Of a DNA stretch of 45,352 nucleotides, positions 23,956 through 31,850 are shown piece after piece (the stretch's first letter is position 1; each line of letters opens with the position of its first letter). A program made the translations under genes and the position numbers. The notes under the pieces are model-generated. The model searched no databases and was not told the origin of the DNA. It worked only from the letters and a program-made list of their open reading frames with translations. The stretch is from JBBAGE01 sp041655055. GTDB taxonomy: Bacteria; Pseudomonadota; Alphaproteobacteria; Rhodobacterales; Rhodobacteraceae. The stretch is taken from NCBI GenBank assembly GCA_041655055.1, contig JBBAGE010000003.1, forward strand, positions 1 through 45,352, in the 5' to 3' direction.

Positions 23956-24695
23956 CACGGCTCCTTTGGCAACGCCAGCCCGGCCTCGGCCATCAGGGCG
24001 TCGGATGCGGTCTCGATCCGGTCTTCCAGCATGGTCATGAAATCCGACAGCCGCATTCCCGGCGCGACAGGGGGCAGGAATTCCACCACCGCCAGCCCCG
24101 GCGCGCGGTAAATCCCCCGCCTGCGCCAGAACACGCCGACATTGGTGGCGACCGGGATGCAAGGCTGGCCCAATTGTTGATAAAGCACACCCACGCCCGC
24201 CTTGTAGGGGGCACGTTTGCCCGCCGCGACCCGTGTGCCCTGCGGGAAAATGATCAACTGCCCCGGCAGCGCCGCGCCCGATTCCACATCCGCCAGCATC
24301 TGACGGATCGCCACGCCGCGCTTGCCGCGATCCACCGCCACGCAGCCGATCCGCTTGGCGTAATAGCCGACAAAGGGCGCCCAGCGCAGTTCCTTTTTCA
24401 TGATGAATTTCGGGCGCGGCAGCACCGACAGGATCAGGATAATATCCAGAAAGCTTTGATGTTTCGACGCGATCAGCACCTCGCCATCCGGCACCTGCCC
24501 CCGGATTTCCGAGCGAAGCTCGATCAGCACCCGCGCCGACCAGCGGATATAGCGCGCATAGGTCCGCACCCCCGCAAAGGCATAGCGCCGGTCGATCACG
24601 GCAAAGGGCAGCACCCCCACCCCCATCACCGCCATCGCCAGATACATCTGGGTGTTGAACAGCAGCGAGCGCGCCCATTGCAGCGCATAGCGCAT
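23955..24695 (-). CDS. plsC: 1-acyl-sn-glycerol-3-phosphate acyltransferase
   Basis: A 246-residue membrane-associated lysophosphatidic acid acyltransferase, forming phosphatidic acid for phospholipid synthesis. An N-terminal hydrophobic helix (MYLAMAVMGVGVLPFAVI) anchors it. The HX4D motif is in ASKHQSFLDI, followed by FIMKKELRWAPFVGYYAKRI, AVDRGKRG and the FPQGTR acceptor motif, then PCIPVATNVG. The start ATG shares a base with the ftsX stop (TGATG), so translation is coupled. Next to ftsEX it may link membrane lipid supply with division, but the family function alone is secure. Confidence 0.93.
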   Translation of the reverse strand: MRYALQWARSLLFNTQMYLAMAVMGVGVLPFAVIDRRYAFAGVRTYARYIRWSARVLIELRSEIRGQVPDGEVLIASKHQSFLDIILILSVLPRPKFIMKKELRWAPFVGYYAKRIGCVAVDRGKRGVAIRQMLADVESGAALPGQLIIFPQGTRVAAGKRAPYKAGVGVLYQQLGQPCIPVATNVGVFWRRRGIYRAPGLAVVEFLPPVAPGMRLSDFMTMLEDRIETASDALMAEAGLALPKEP

Positions 24696-25597
24696 CACAT
24701 CAATTCCCTCAGGCTGCGCCAGGCGGCGCGGCGGGTGGCAAGCCAGGCCACGGCACCGGCCAGCGGCGGCACCAGCAGCGGCCAAAGCCATGCCGCGCCG
24801 CGAAAACCAAGCCCGCCCAGAAAACCGCCCGCATCATCGCCCGGCAACAGCGCTACCGCGATCATCCCTGCCAGCGTGCCGATCGCCGCGCCTGCCAGCG
24901 TGCGCAGCGTGAACCGGCGGACAAAGGCGCCGACGATAAACCCGTCCGCCGCGCCCACCAGCCGCAACACCCGGATCACCTGCGCATTGGCGGCCAGCGC
25001 GGCTGACGCGGCCAGCGTGATCATCGCACCGGTGGCGCCCGCGATGATGACAATCGCCACAAAGCCCAGCATCCGCAGCCGCTCGGCCGCGGCCACCAGC
25101 GGTTCACGCCAGCGGCTGTGATCGTCAAGCACGGCGCCGGGTGCCTCGGCCTGCAGGCGCAGACGCAACCCTTCGGCGTCAAAGCCGTCGCCGGATTCGT
25201 GTATTTCAATCAGTTGCGGCACCGGCAGCGTGTCAAAGGGCATATCCGGCCCGAACCATGGTTCCAGCAGCGCGCGTTCCTCATCCAGGCTTAGCGCGCG
25301 GGCGGTTTCAATGCCCGGCGTCGTTTCCAGCACGCGCAGCGCGGCGGCGGTCTGGGCCTCAAGCTGGCCGGCGGCGGCGGAAACGCGCACGGTCGCGGAC
25401 TGCGCCAGTTCGGCCCCCCAGCGCTCGGCCAGACGGCCGCTGGCAAACGACAGCGCCAGCGCGAATACCGCCAGAAACGCCATCGCCCCGGCGGTAAACA
25501 CCGTCAGCCGCGCGGTGATCCCGGTGGGCGGCACGATCCGTTCGGCCGCGCTGCCCGCGCCGCTCAGCCGCCGCCACTGCACGCCCAGCGCGCTCAC
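24695..25597 (-). CDS. ftsX: cell division ABC transporter permease FtsX
   Basis: A 300-residue inner-membrane protein with the FtsX layout: a cytoplasmic N-terminus (residues 1-30), TM1 (LTVFTAGAMAFLAVFALALS), a periplasmic domain of about 110 residues (with TTPGIETARALSLDEERALL), and three C-terminal helices including MLGFVAIVIIAGATGAMITL. With FtsE it regulates periplasmic murein hydrolases at the septum. It starts with GTG, and this codon overlaps the ftsE stop (GTGA). The periplasmic domain varies between groups, so the identity rests on topology plus the partner gene. Confidence 0.9.
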   Translation of the reverse strand: MSALGVQWRRLSGAGSAAERIVPPTGITARLTVFTAGAMAFLAVFALALSFASGRLAERWGAELAQSATVRVSAAAGQLEAQTAAALRVLETTPGIETARALSLDEERALLEPWFGPDMPFDTLPVPQLIEIHESGDGFDAEGLRLRLQAEAPGAVLDDHSRWREPLVAAAERLRMLGFVAIVIIAGATGAMITLAASAALAANAQVIRVLRLVGAADGFIVGAFVRRFTLRTLAGAAIGTLAGMIAVALLPGDDAGGFLGGLGFRGAAWLWPLLVPPLAGAVAWLATRRAAWRSLRELM

Positions 25598-26265
25598 AGA
25601 TCGACCCCCGCGGCCACCAGCCGCCGGTTCGATATCCGCAGCACCCGCGCCGCCACATGCGCCTTGGCCGCGCGGATCAGGTTCAGATCATGGGTCGCGA
25701 TCACGATCGTCTTGCCCATCCGGTTCAACTCGACCAACAAGCCCAACAGCCGCAGCGACATATCCCAATCGACGTTGCCAGTCGGTTCATCCGCGATCAC
25801 GACATCGGGCGACATGATCACCGCACGCGCAAGCGCCACCCGCTGCCGCTCGCCCCCCGATAGCGCGGGCGGCAGGGCGTCGGCCTGCCCCGCCAGCCCG
25901 ACCCAGCCCAAGAGATCCTCAAGATCCTGCCGCGCGGCGGTTTTATCCGCCACCTCAAGCGGCAGGGCCACGTTTTCGGCCACGCTCAGATGATCGAGAA
26001 ATTCGCATTCCTGATGCACCACACCAATCCGCCGGCGCGTCTGGGCCACGGCATCGCGCGCCATGGCGCGCGCATCTTGCCCCAGGATCGTGACCTGCCC
26101 CGATGTCGCCAGCAAATCGCGATAGCATAGTTTCAGAAAGGTCGTCTTGCCGCTGCCCGAAGGCCCGGTCAGGAAATAGAACGCCCCCGGCGCCAGCGTC
26201 AGCGACACATCCGAAATCAAATCGCCGCCGCTGTAGCCATAGGCCACATCCTTGAATTCGATCAC
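25594..26265 (-). CDS. ftsE: cell division ATP-binding protein FtsE
   Basis: A 223-residue ABC ATPase. Walker A is GPSGSGKT (residues 34-41), the Q-loop lies in RRIGVVHQECEFLDHLSVAE, the signature is LSGGERQRVALARA, Walker B is VVIADEPTGNVDWDMS and the switch histidine is in VIATHD. VDWDMSLRLLGLLVELNRMG is typical of FtsE. The start is GTG at 26265 preceded by AAGGGGG; an upstream in-frame ATG at 26304 would add 13 residues that no relative has. It is the first gene of the coupled ftsE-ftsX-plsC-PPOX unit and is divergent from the zinc-ribbon gene. Confidence 0.93.
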   Translation of the reverse strand: MIEFKDVAYGYSGGDLISDVSLTLAPGAFYFLTGPSGSGKTTFLKLCYRDLLATSGQVTILGQDARAMARDAVAQTRRRIGVVHQECEFLDHLSVAENVALPLEVADKTAARQDLEDLLGWVGLAGQADALPPALSGGERQRVALARAVIMSPDVVIADEPTGNVDWDMSLRLLGLLVELNRMGKTIVIATHDLNLIRAAKAHVAARVLRISNRRLVAAGVDL

Positions 26266-26340
26266 CCCTGCCCCCTTGCCATTGCCGCGACAGTTTTGCC
26301 GCAACCTGCGAATTGTTTCAATGCGATGTTCGCAAATGCG

Positions 26341-26369
26341 TGGACAATCGCGCCGCTGCCCGTCAGAAT
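26341..26369 (+). promoter_or_regulatory. candidate promoter of the zinc-ribbon gene
   Basis: TGGACA (26341-26346) and CAGAAT (26364-26369) with a 17-base spacer. Five of six and four of six bases match the sigma-70 consensus. The predicted start point, near 26376, falls inside an inverted repeat. Confidence 0.5.
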
Positions 26370-26387
26370 TTATTCAAAAGTGAATAA
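26370..26387. promoter_or_regulatory. AT-rich inverted repeat at the predicted transcription start
   Basis: TTATTCA (26370-26376) and TGAATAA (26381-26387) form perfect seven-base arms around AAAG. It directly follows the predicted -10 box and stands out in a GC-rich setting. The position is that of a repressor operator. Confidence 0.5.
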
Positions 26388-26428
26388 CAAGGGCCGGGGC
26401 CGCCGCCCATCCGGGCCAAGGGGTATAT

Positions 26429-27421
26429 ATGCGGATCATCTGTCCGAATTGCGACGCGCAATATGAGGTTGACGCGCAGGTCATTCCCGAAAGCGGGCGC
26501 GATCTGCAATGTTCAAGCTGTGGGCACACATGGTTTCAATATCCGGCCAGCGCGATCATGCCCGAATCCGCGCCTGCCGATGATATCGTGGCGCAGGATT
26601 ACATCGCCGAGGATGTCGTGGCGGATGATGCCATGGCGGGTGATGTGATGGCCGATGATGTCGCGCCCCAGATGGTCGAAGATATCGCACCCGACGACAG
26701 TTTGGACGACACGCCCCCTGCGCCAGCCGGCGATCCCTTTATGGAATTTCCGGGCGATACCCCCGAACCCGTCGATATGGTTGCTGCCCCGCCGCAGCCC
26801 GAAGTGGCCGCCGCCTCGACGCGGCGCAGGATCGATGAAGACGTGCTAAATATCCTGCGCCAAGAGGCCGCCCACGAAGAAGAGGCCCGCCGCCAGGACG
26901 CTGCCCGCGAAAACGTGCCGGAACCGGCGCCCGATGCCGAACCCATCCCGGATGCCGAACCCGTCCCCGAAGGCGACGCCGCCCGGCCCCGCCGTGTGCG
27001 CCGCACCGAAGGTGCCGCCGCCGCGCGCCCGCCCGATTCGATCAGCCCCGAATTGGCCGAAGGTCTGGCCGCCGCCGCACCCGTGGCAACGCGGCGCGAA
27101 TTGCTGCCCGATATCGAGGAAATCAATTCCACCCTGCGCGCGACCGAACGGCCCGCCCCCGCAACCGTCACGGCCGAAGCGCCGCGCAAACAGCTTGGCT
27201 TTGGCTTTGGTTTCGGGGTGGTGGTGCTGCTGTTTCTGGTGGCGATGCTGGTCTATCTGACCGCCCCGGCGATTGCGCTAAGCGCCCCGGCGCTTGAACC
27301 CGCGCTGCAAGCCTATGTCGGCGCGATCAATGCGCTGCGCGACTGGCTTGATGTTTCGATGCAGCGCACGGCCACGCGGCTGTCGGAATTGCTGGCGCAA
27401 TTCGACGCGCCACAGGGATAA
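26429..27421 (+). CDS. zinc-ribbon (MJ0042-type) single-pass membrane protein
   Basis: A 330-residue protein. The N-terminus is a zinc ribbon of the MJ0042/FinG type, with Cys5, Cys8, Cys28 and Cys31 in MRIICPNCDAQYEV and DLQCSSCGHTWF. About 220 residues of acidic, alanine/proline-rich, low-complexity sequence follow, including repeated A-x-D-V-x-A-D-D units near residues 50-90. One membrane helix lies near residues 254-284 (GVVVLLFLVAMLVYLTAPAI), and a short amphipathic tail follows. The ribbon would be cytoplasmic. Proteins of this architecture occur beside ftsE in Rhodobacterales, with no established function. A palindrome overlaps its predicted start of transcription. Confidence 0.83.
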   Translation: MRIICPNCDAQYEVDAQVIPESGRDLQCSSCGHTWFQYPASAIMPESAPADDIVAQDYIAEDVVADDAMAGDVMADDVAPQMVEDIAPDDSLDDTPPAPAGDPFMEFPGDTPEPVDMVAAPPQPEVAAASTRRRIDEDVLNILRQEAAHEEEARRQDAARENVPEPAPDAEPIPDAEPVPEGDAARPRRVRRTEGAAAARPPDSISPELAEGLAAAAPVATRRELLPDIEEINSTLRATERPAPATVTAEAPRKQLGFGFGFGVVVLLFLVAMLVYLTAPAIALSAPALEPALQAYVGAINALRDWLDVSMQRTATRLSELLAQFDAPQG

Positions 27422-27472
27422 GCCACCGCAGATCGTCGTCATTCCCCCGCCCGGCGCGGGAGGCACCATAAT

Positions 27473-30082
27473 TCAAAACCGGTCCAGCAAACGGCGCAGA
27501 TAGTCGAGTTCATCATCCGGGCGTTGCTGATCGCCGGTCCGCCGGCGGATTTCATCCAGCAATTCACGCGCCCGCCGATAGACATCTTCGCCCTGCAGCA
27601 GCGCGTCGGGCGTGCCAGCGCGCCCGGTATTGCCGGCATTGCGGCCAAGCGGGTCTAGCCGTTCGGTCGGGCCATCGGCGCCCATGGCCTCGCCCTGACC
27701 GCCGGGTTCATCGGTGCGGTTTTGGGCCAGTTGTTCGCCCAGATTGCGCATCCCTTCGCGCAAGGCCTCCATCGCCTCGGACTGGCTGTCGAGCGCGCCG
27801 GCGAAATCTTCGTCGCGCAGGGCATCGCCCGCACGCTCCATCGCGCGGCCGGCACGATCAAGCGCATCGCGCGTGGCCTCGCCCTCGGCACTGCCGGCAC
27901 CGGGCAGGCTGCCTTGCTGGCGTTCAAGTTCATCGCGCAGGGCCTGCTGGCGATCGGCAAGGCTTTGGCCCGGGTCATCGCCGCCGGGGCTGCCGGGTTC
28001 ACCTTCGCCCGGTGGCGCGGGGGTCTGGCCCTGACCCTGAGGGCCATCGCCGGGCTCGCCCTGCCCCTGACCGGATTGGCCCGGTTGACCGGGCTGTCCT
28101 TGTTGTTGGCCTTGTTGGCCGGGCTGGCCCTGCTGGCCGAATTGCTGTTGCAGATCGCCAAAGGTTTCGTCATTCAACCCCTGTTGCTGGCGCAAGGTAT
28201 CGCCCAGCCCCTCCATCGCCTGCTGGCCGGCGCTTTGATCGCCCTGACCGGGTTCGCCCTGGGCCACCTGCATGTTTTCCATCATCTGCGCCAGTTGATC
28301 GAGCAGTTCCTGCGCCTCGGCGGTGCGGCCTTGTTCCATCAATTCCTGCAGGCGGTCGAACATCTGCTGCAACTGATCTTGCGTGATCGTCTGGGTCTCG
28401 CCTGCATCGGCCTGTTCGCGGTCGCCATCTTGGGCCTGTTCGGCCAGTTGGCGCATGTAATTGTCGGTGGCATCGCGCAGCTCGTCCATCAGCTCGGCGA
28501 TCTCATCATCGCTGGCGCCGCGCCGGATTGCTTCGGCCAGCCGTTCTTGCGCCTGACGCAGTCGTTCGCGCGCATCGCCAAGCGCGCCATCTTCGATCGC
28601 GGTGGCGATATCCCACAGCATCCCCGCAACCTCATCGCGCAAAGGCGCATCAAGCGTGGCCCCATCAAGCGCGGTTTCCAGCCGCGTCAGCGCCACCCGC
28701 AGGTTCAGATAGATGCTGGTGTCGGAAAACACCTCATCCGGGCGGTGCGAGACCGCGCGCAGCACCTGTGCCACCCGCCGGCCATTGGTCAGATTCCACA
28801 AAAGTTCGCGCCGTTCCTCGATCACGGCGGCGGCCAGCGGATCGAAAAACCGCCGCCCCGGAAGTTCGATCTGCATCGGGTCTGTCTGGCCCGTCTGGCC
28901 GGCGGCATCCTCGGCCACCAGCGTCAGGATCACCGGCAGGCCCACCCACGGATGCTCGGACAGATCCTCGATCAGGGTTTCGGAAAAGGCGCTGCGATCC
29001 CCGGCGATGCGCATCGGCAGATCCAGCACGATATCGGGGCGGGGTTCGGGATCGGTGACATAGCCATAGCGACGCGGCACCTGCGCCAGATCAAGCGTGA
29101 TCACCCCCTGCCCGGCCACGACGCCATAATCATCGGCCACGCTGAACGGCTGGCGCATTTCGCCGCTCGCGGCGCGTTCGACCGGCCCATCGGCGGCAAT
29201 CCGGGGGGCCGCATCGGGCAGGATCACGACATCCCATTCGGCCCCGCCCGGCCCCTCGATCGCAAGCCGCCCGGGCCGGGTGACGGCAAAGCTTTGGCCC
29301 GGTTCGGTCGCAGGCGGCAATTCGCCCACGCGGCCCGACACGGTTTCATCGACGCTAAGCGCGCCCACCTCGCCATAAAGGCGCAAGGTGATGGTGCTGC
29401 CTTGCGGCACGTTCAGCACGCCGGGCGGCTGATCATTCAGATAAAGCGTCGGGCGGCCGGTATAGGCGGGGGGTTCGATCCAGCCTTCCCAGACCGGGCC
29501 GGTGGCCAGCCCCTGCGCAGCGCCGCCGCCGGGCGCCATCTGCACGATACTGCCCATCCGCAGGGCCGAACCAAACATCAACGCCACGATCAGCGCCACC
29601 AGCGCGACATAGCGCAGCGCAAAGGGATCGCGCGCGGCAATGCGCAGATCGGGGCGCGCGGCGCGGGCCGTGGCGGCGCGTTCGGCCATCCGCGCCAGAT
29701 GCGCCTGCCACACCGCGCGCGACGCCGGATCATCCGCGCCAATCGCCTGATCATCCAAAAGCGCGGCAATCGGGCGGCCGGGCAGCGTGGCATCGAGCCG
29801 CGCCAAAGCCTCGGCCCGGGTGGGCAGCCGCATCTGCAGCGCGCCCCAGACCGCCGCCGCCACCGCGCCCACAATCGCGATCACCGACAGGGCCCAGACG
29901 GCCTCAAGCGGCAACACATCATGCAGGCCGAACATCAAAACGGCCAGCGAGACAAAGATCACCGAAACCAGCGGCCAGAACGCGCGAAGACCCCGCTCGC
30001 ACAGCATCCCCAGCCGGGTCAGCCGCAGCGGCCAGTGCAGATGCCGGGGCATCTGCTGCACAATATCAGGTTTCGCGTTCAT
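27473..30082 (-). CDS. TIGR02302/DUF4175 family membrane protein
   Basis: An 869-residue alphaproteobacterial protein of unknown function. The N-terminus has two close membrane helices (LRAFWPLVSVIFVSLAVLMF, WALSVIAIVGAVAAAVWGAL) and a third at about residues 160-180. A large, probably periplasmic region follows with beta-rich segments (PAYTGRPTLYLNDQPPG, SVADDYGVVAGQGVITLDLA), then a helical region (RELLWNLTNGRRVAQVLRAV, ETALDGATLDAPLRDEVAGM) and a Gln/Gly/Pro-rich stretch of about 60 residues. The C-terminus is helical (ARELLDEIRRRTGDQQRPDD). The start is uncertain: ATG at 30082 fits relatives best, while ATG at 30103 or GTG at 30112 are possible. It follows lysA closely and ends the argH-lysA unit. 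Confidence 0.85.
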   Translation of the reverse strand: MNAKPDIVQQMPRHLHWPLRLTRLGMLCERGLRAFWPLVSVIFVSLAVLMFGLHDVLPLEAVWALSVIAIVGAVAAAVWGALQMRLPTRAEALARLDATLPGRPIAALLDDQAIGADDPASRAVWQAHLARMAERAATARAARPDLRIAARDPFALRYVALVALIVALMFGSALRMGSIVQMAPGGGAAQGLATGPVWEGWIEPPAYTGRPTLYLNDQPPGVLNVPQGSTITLRLYGEVGALSVDETVSGRVGELPPATEPGQSFAVTRPGRLAIEGPGGAEWDVVILPDAAPRIAADGPVERAASGEMRQPFSVADDYGVVAGQGVITLDLAQVPRRYGYVTDPEPRPDIVLDLPMRIAGDRSAFSETLIEDLSEHPWVGLPVILTLVAEDAAGQTGQTDPMQIELPGRRFFDPLAAAVIEERRELLWNLTNGRRVAQVLRAVSHRPDEVFSDTSIYLNLRVALTRLETALDGATLDAPLRDEVAGMLWDIATAIEDGALGDARERLRQAQERLAEAIRRGASDDEIAELMDELRDATDNYMRQLAEQAQDGDREQADAGETQTITQDQLQQMFDRLQELMEQGRTAEAQELLDQLAQMMENMQVAQGEPGQGDQSAGQQAMEGLGDTLRQQQGLNDETFGDLQQQFGQQGQPGQQGQQQGQPGQPGQSGQGQGEPGDGPQGQGQTPAPPGEGEPGSPGGDDPGQSLADRQQALRDELERQQGSLPGAGSAEGEATRDALDRAGRAMERAGDALRDEDFAGALDSQSEAMEALREGMRNLGEQLAQNRTDEPGGQGEAMGADGPTERLDPLGRNAGNTGRAGTPDALLQGEDVYRRARELLDEIRRRTGDQQRPDDELDYLRRLLDRF
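27970..28150 (-). repeat. Gln-Gly-Pro-rich low-complexity tract in the TIGR02302 protein
   Basis: About 60 codons are dominated by GQ, GQQ, GQP and GEP units, a collagen-like composition, lying between two helical regions. It is coding, in frame, and reads through without interruption. It probably forms a flexible or extended linker. Confidence 0.75.
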
Positions 30083-30119
30083 ACATCCTGCCTGACGCCC
30101 CATGCGCAGCACCTGCGCA

Positions 30120-31385
30120 TCAGAGCCATTCAGGGATGGTATCGCGCTTTATCATTTCGTCAAAGCTCGGGCGCGCGCGAATGACAGCGAATTGATCGCC
30201 GCGCACCAGAACCTCGGGGATCAGGGGGCGCGAGTTATATTCCGAAGCCATCACCGCGCCATAAGCCCCGGCCGAACGAAACGCCACCAGATCGCCCTCG
30301 GCCAGCGGCACGATATCACGCTGGCGCGCGAATGTATCGCCGGTCTCGCACACCGGGCCCACGACGTCATAGGTGGCCACCGGCGTGCCCGGCGCGGGCG
30401 CGATCACCGGGACGATATCATGATGGGCCTCATACATCGCGGGGCGAACCAGATCATTCATCGCGGCATCGACGATCAGAAAATCGCGGCCCTCGCCCTC
30501 TTTCACATAAATGACCGAGGATACCATCACCCCCGCATTGCCCGCGATCAGGCGGCCGGGTTCGATCTCGATCTCGCAGCCCAGATGGCCGACGGTGCGC
30601 CGGATCACTTCGCCATATTCGATCGGCAGCGGCGGGGCGGTGTTCGAGCGTTCATAAGGAATGCCAAGCCCGCCGCCCAGATCGAGCCGGCGGATATCAT
30701 GGCCATCGGCGCGCAGGATTTCGGTCAGCTCGGCCACTTTGGTATAGGCGGCCTCGAACGGGTCAAGCGAGGTAAGCTGCGATCCGATATGCACATCGAT
30801 GCCCACCACCTCGATCCCGGGCAGCGATGCGGCCTCGGCATAAACGGCGCGGGCGCGGGCGATGGGGATGCCGAATTTGTTTTCGCTTTTGCCGGTCGCG
30901 ATTTTCGCATGGGTTTTGGCATCGACATCGGGATTCACGCGCACGGTGATCGGGGCAATCTTGCCCATATCCACCGCCACGGCGCTAAGCGCGCGCAATT
31001 CGGGTTCGCTTTCCACGTTGAACTGCCGGATGCCGCATGCAAGCGCCACGCGCATTTCCTCGCGCGTTTTGCCGACGCCGGAAAAGACGATCTTGTCGCC
31101 CGGAAAACCCGCTGCCTGCGCGCGCAGATATTCGCCCATCGACACCACATCCACCCCCGCGCCCAGATCGGCCAGCACCCTGAGCACCGCGATATTGGAA
31201 TTGGCCTTCATCGCGAAACAGATCAGGTGGTCCATGCCTGCCAATGCCTCTTGGAACAGGCGATAATGGCGGGTCAGCGTCGCGGTGGAATAGCAATAAA
31301 ACGGCGTGCCCACGGCGGCCGCGATATCGGCGAGCGCCACATCCTCGGCAAAAAGCGCGCCATCGCGATAGAGAAAGTGATCCAT
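30120..31385 (-). CDS. lysA: diaminopimelate decarboxylase
   Basis: A 421-residue PLP enzyme making L-lysine from meso-diaminopimelate, the last step of lysine synthesis. The alanine-racemase-like barrel carries the PLP lysine in CFAMKANSN, then VDVVSMGEYLRA, HIGSQLTSLDPF and LDLGGGLGIPY. The C-terminal beta domain has EPGRLIAGNAGVM, PVCETGDTFA with the catalytic cysteine, and FRSAGAYGAVMASEYNSRP. The ATG shares one base with the preceding stop (TGATG). Codons further upstream in frame belong to the antisense of the neighbour. It sits third after argH and lptM, a common alphaproteobacterial order. Confidence 0.97.
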   Translation of the reverse strand: MDHFLYRDGALFAEDVALADIAAAVGTPFYCYSTATLTRHYRLFQEALAGMDHLICFAMKANSNIAVLRVLADLGAGVDVVSMGEYLRAQAAGFPGDKIVFSGVGKTREEMRVALACGIRQFNVESEPELRALSAVAVDMGKIAPITVRVNPDVDAKTHAKIATGKSENKFGIPIARARAVYAEAASLPGIEVVGIDVHIGSQLTSLDPFEAAYTKVAELTEILRADGHDIRRLDLGGGLGIPYERSNTAPPLPIEYGEVIRRTVGHLGCEIEIEPGRLIAGNAGVMVSSVIYVKEGEGRDFLIVDAAMNDLVRPAMYEAHHDIVPVIAPAPGTPVATYDVVGPVCETGDTFARQRDIVPLAEGDLVAFRSAGAYGAVMASEYNSRPLIPEVLVRGDQFAVIRARPSFDEMIKRDTIPEWL

Positions 31386-31657
31386 CAGTTCACACCCTTT
31401 GTGCGCAGAAAAAGATAAAGCGGCAGCCCGCAGCCAACGCCCAGAAAAAACGTCGCCGGCAGCGCCACCAGCGCCAGCCAGTTGCCGCGCACCCAGGTTT
31501 CCGCCATCGCCCAAAGCGCCAGCGCAGCGCTTGCCACCGCGATATCGGGCCGGGGCGCGCCGCTGACAAACCACCAGCCGCCCGACATCAGCGCCGATAC
31601 GCCAAAGGCCGCGCCCGCAACCGCCAGCACCAGATAGACGATGCGCAGCGCCGACAC
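31385..31657 (-). CDS. small membrane protein, DUF2834-like
   Basis: A 90-residue protein with three predicted helices: IVYLVLAVAGAAFGVSALMS, IAVASAALALWAMAE and ALVALPATFFLGVGCGLPLY, ending LFLRTKGVN. The spacing and the final GLPLYLFLR recall DUF2834, but the match is moderate. I set the start at the GTG ending 31657, four bases after the lptM stop; no ATG lies in frame before the first helix. Reading further upstream in this frame runs antisense-like through lptM and gives no sensible protein. The stop overlaps the lysA start by one base. The function is unknown. Confidence 0.65.
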   Translation of the reverse strand: MSALRIVYLVLAVAGAAFGVSALMSGGWWFVSGAPRPDIAVASAALALWAMAETWVRGNWLALVALPATFFLGVGCGLPLYLFLRTKGVN

Positions 31658-31661
31658 GCCG

Positions 31662-31850
31662 CTAGCCGCCCAGATGCAGCCCCAGCCGGGTGCGCTGCAA
31701 CATGCCATGTTTCGTGTCATAGCCGACATAGCTGTCCACGCTGACCCGCGCGCCGGGGGTTTCGCGCGGTTCGGGGCGGGTCGGGCTGCCGGCAACGCCG
31801 CAGGCCCCCAGAAGCGCCAGCGCCGCAAGCGCCATCAGCGCCCGGCTCAT
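31662..31850 (-). CDS. lptM: LptM-like small lipoprotein
   Basis: A 62-residue lipoprotein. A signal of about 16 residues ends in the lipobox LLGAC (lipidated Cys17), followed by GVAGSPTRPEPRE, which matches the LptM/YifL type in which the cysteine is followed by a Gly/Pro-rich segment. In E. coli LptM assists oxidative maturation of the LPS transporter LptD in the outer membrane. The remaining 30 residues, with SVDSYVGYDTKHGMLQRTRL, are more variable and do not prove the same role. It overlaps argH by four bases (ATGA), and the argH-lptM-lysA context supports the call. This gene is easily missed because a longer reading frame overlies it. Confidence 0.75.
   Translation of the reverse strand: MSRALMALAALALLGACGVAGSPTRPEPRETPGARVSVDSYVGYDTKHGMLQRTRLGLHLGG

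Noticed and set aside
23956..24678. Long N-terminal extension of the PPOX gene through plsC
   Set aside because: The added sequence is plsC read in another frame. The ATG at 23955 sits at a TGATG junction and matches the family N-terminus.
27722..30184. 820-codon open frame on the plus strand antisense to the TIGR02302 gene
   Set aside because: Its composition (Ile/Ala/Gly/His-rich with no recognisable domain) and exact register opposite a clear gene show it to be a shadow of GC-rich codon use.
31658..31828. Longer version of the small membrane protein between argH and lysA
   Set aside because: Upstream of the GTG the frame reads through lptM and gives an Arg/Pro-rich, non-family sequence; lptM has a perfect lipobox in its own frame.
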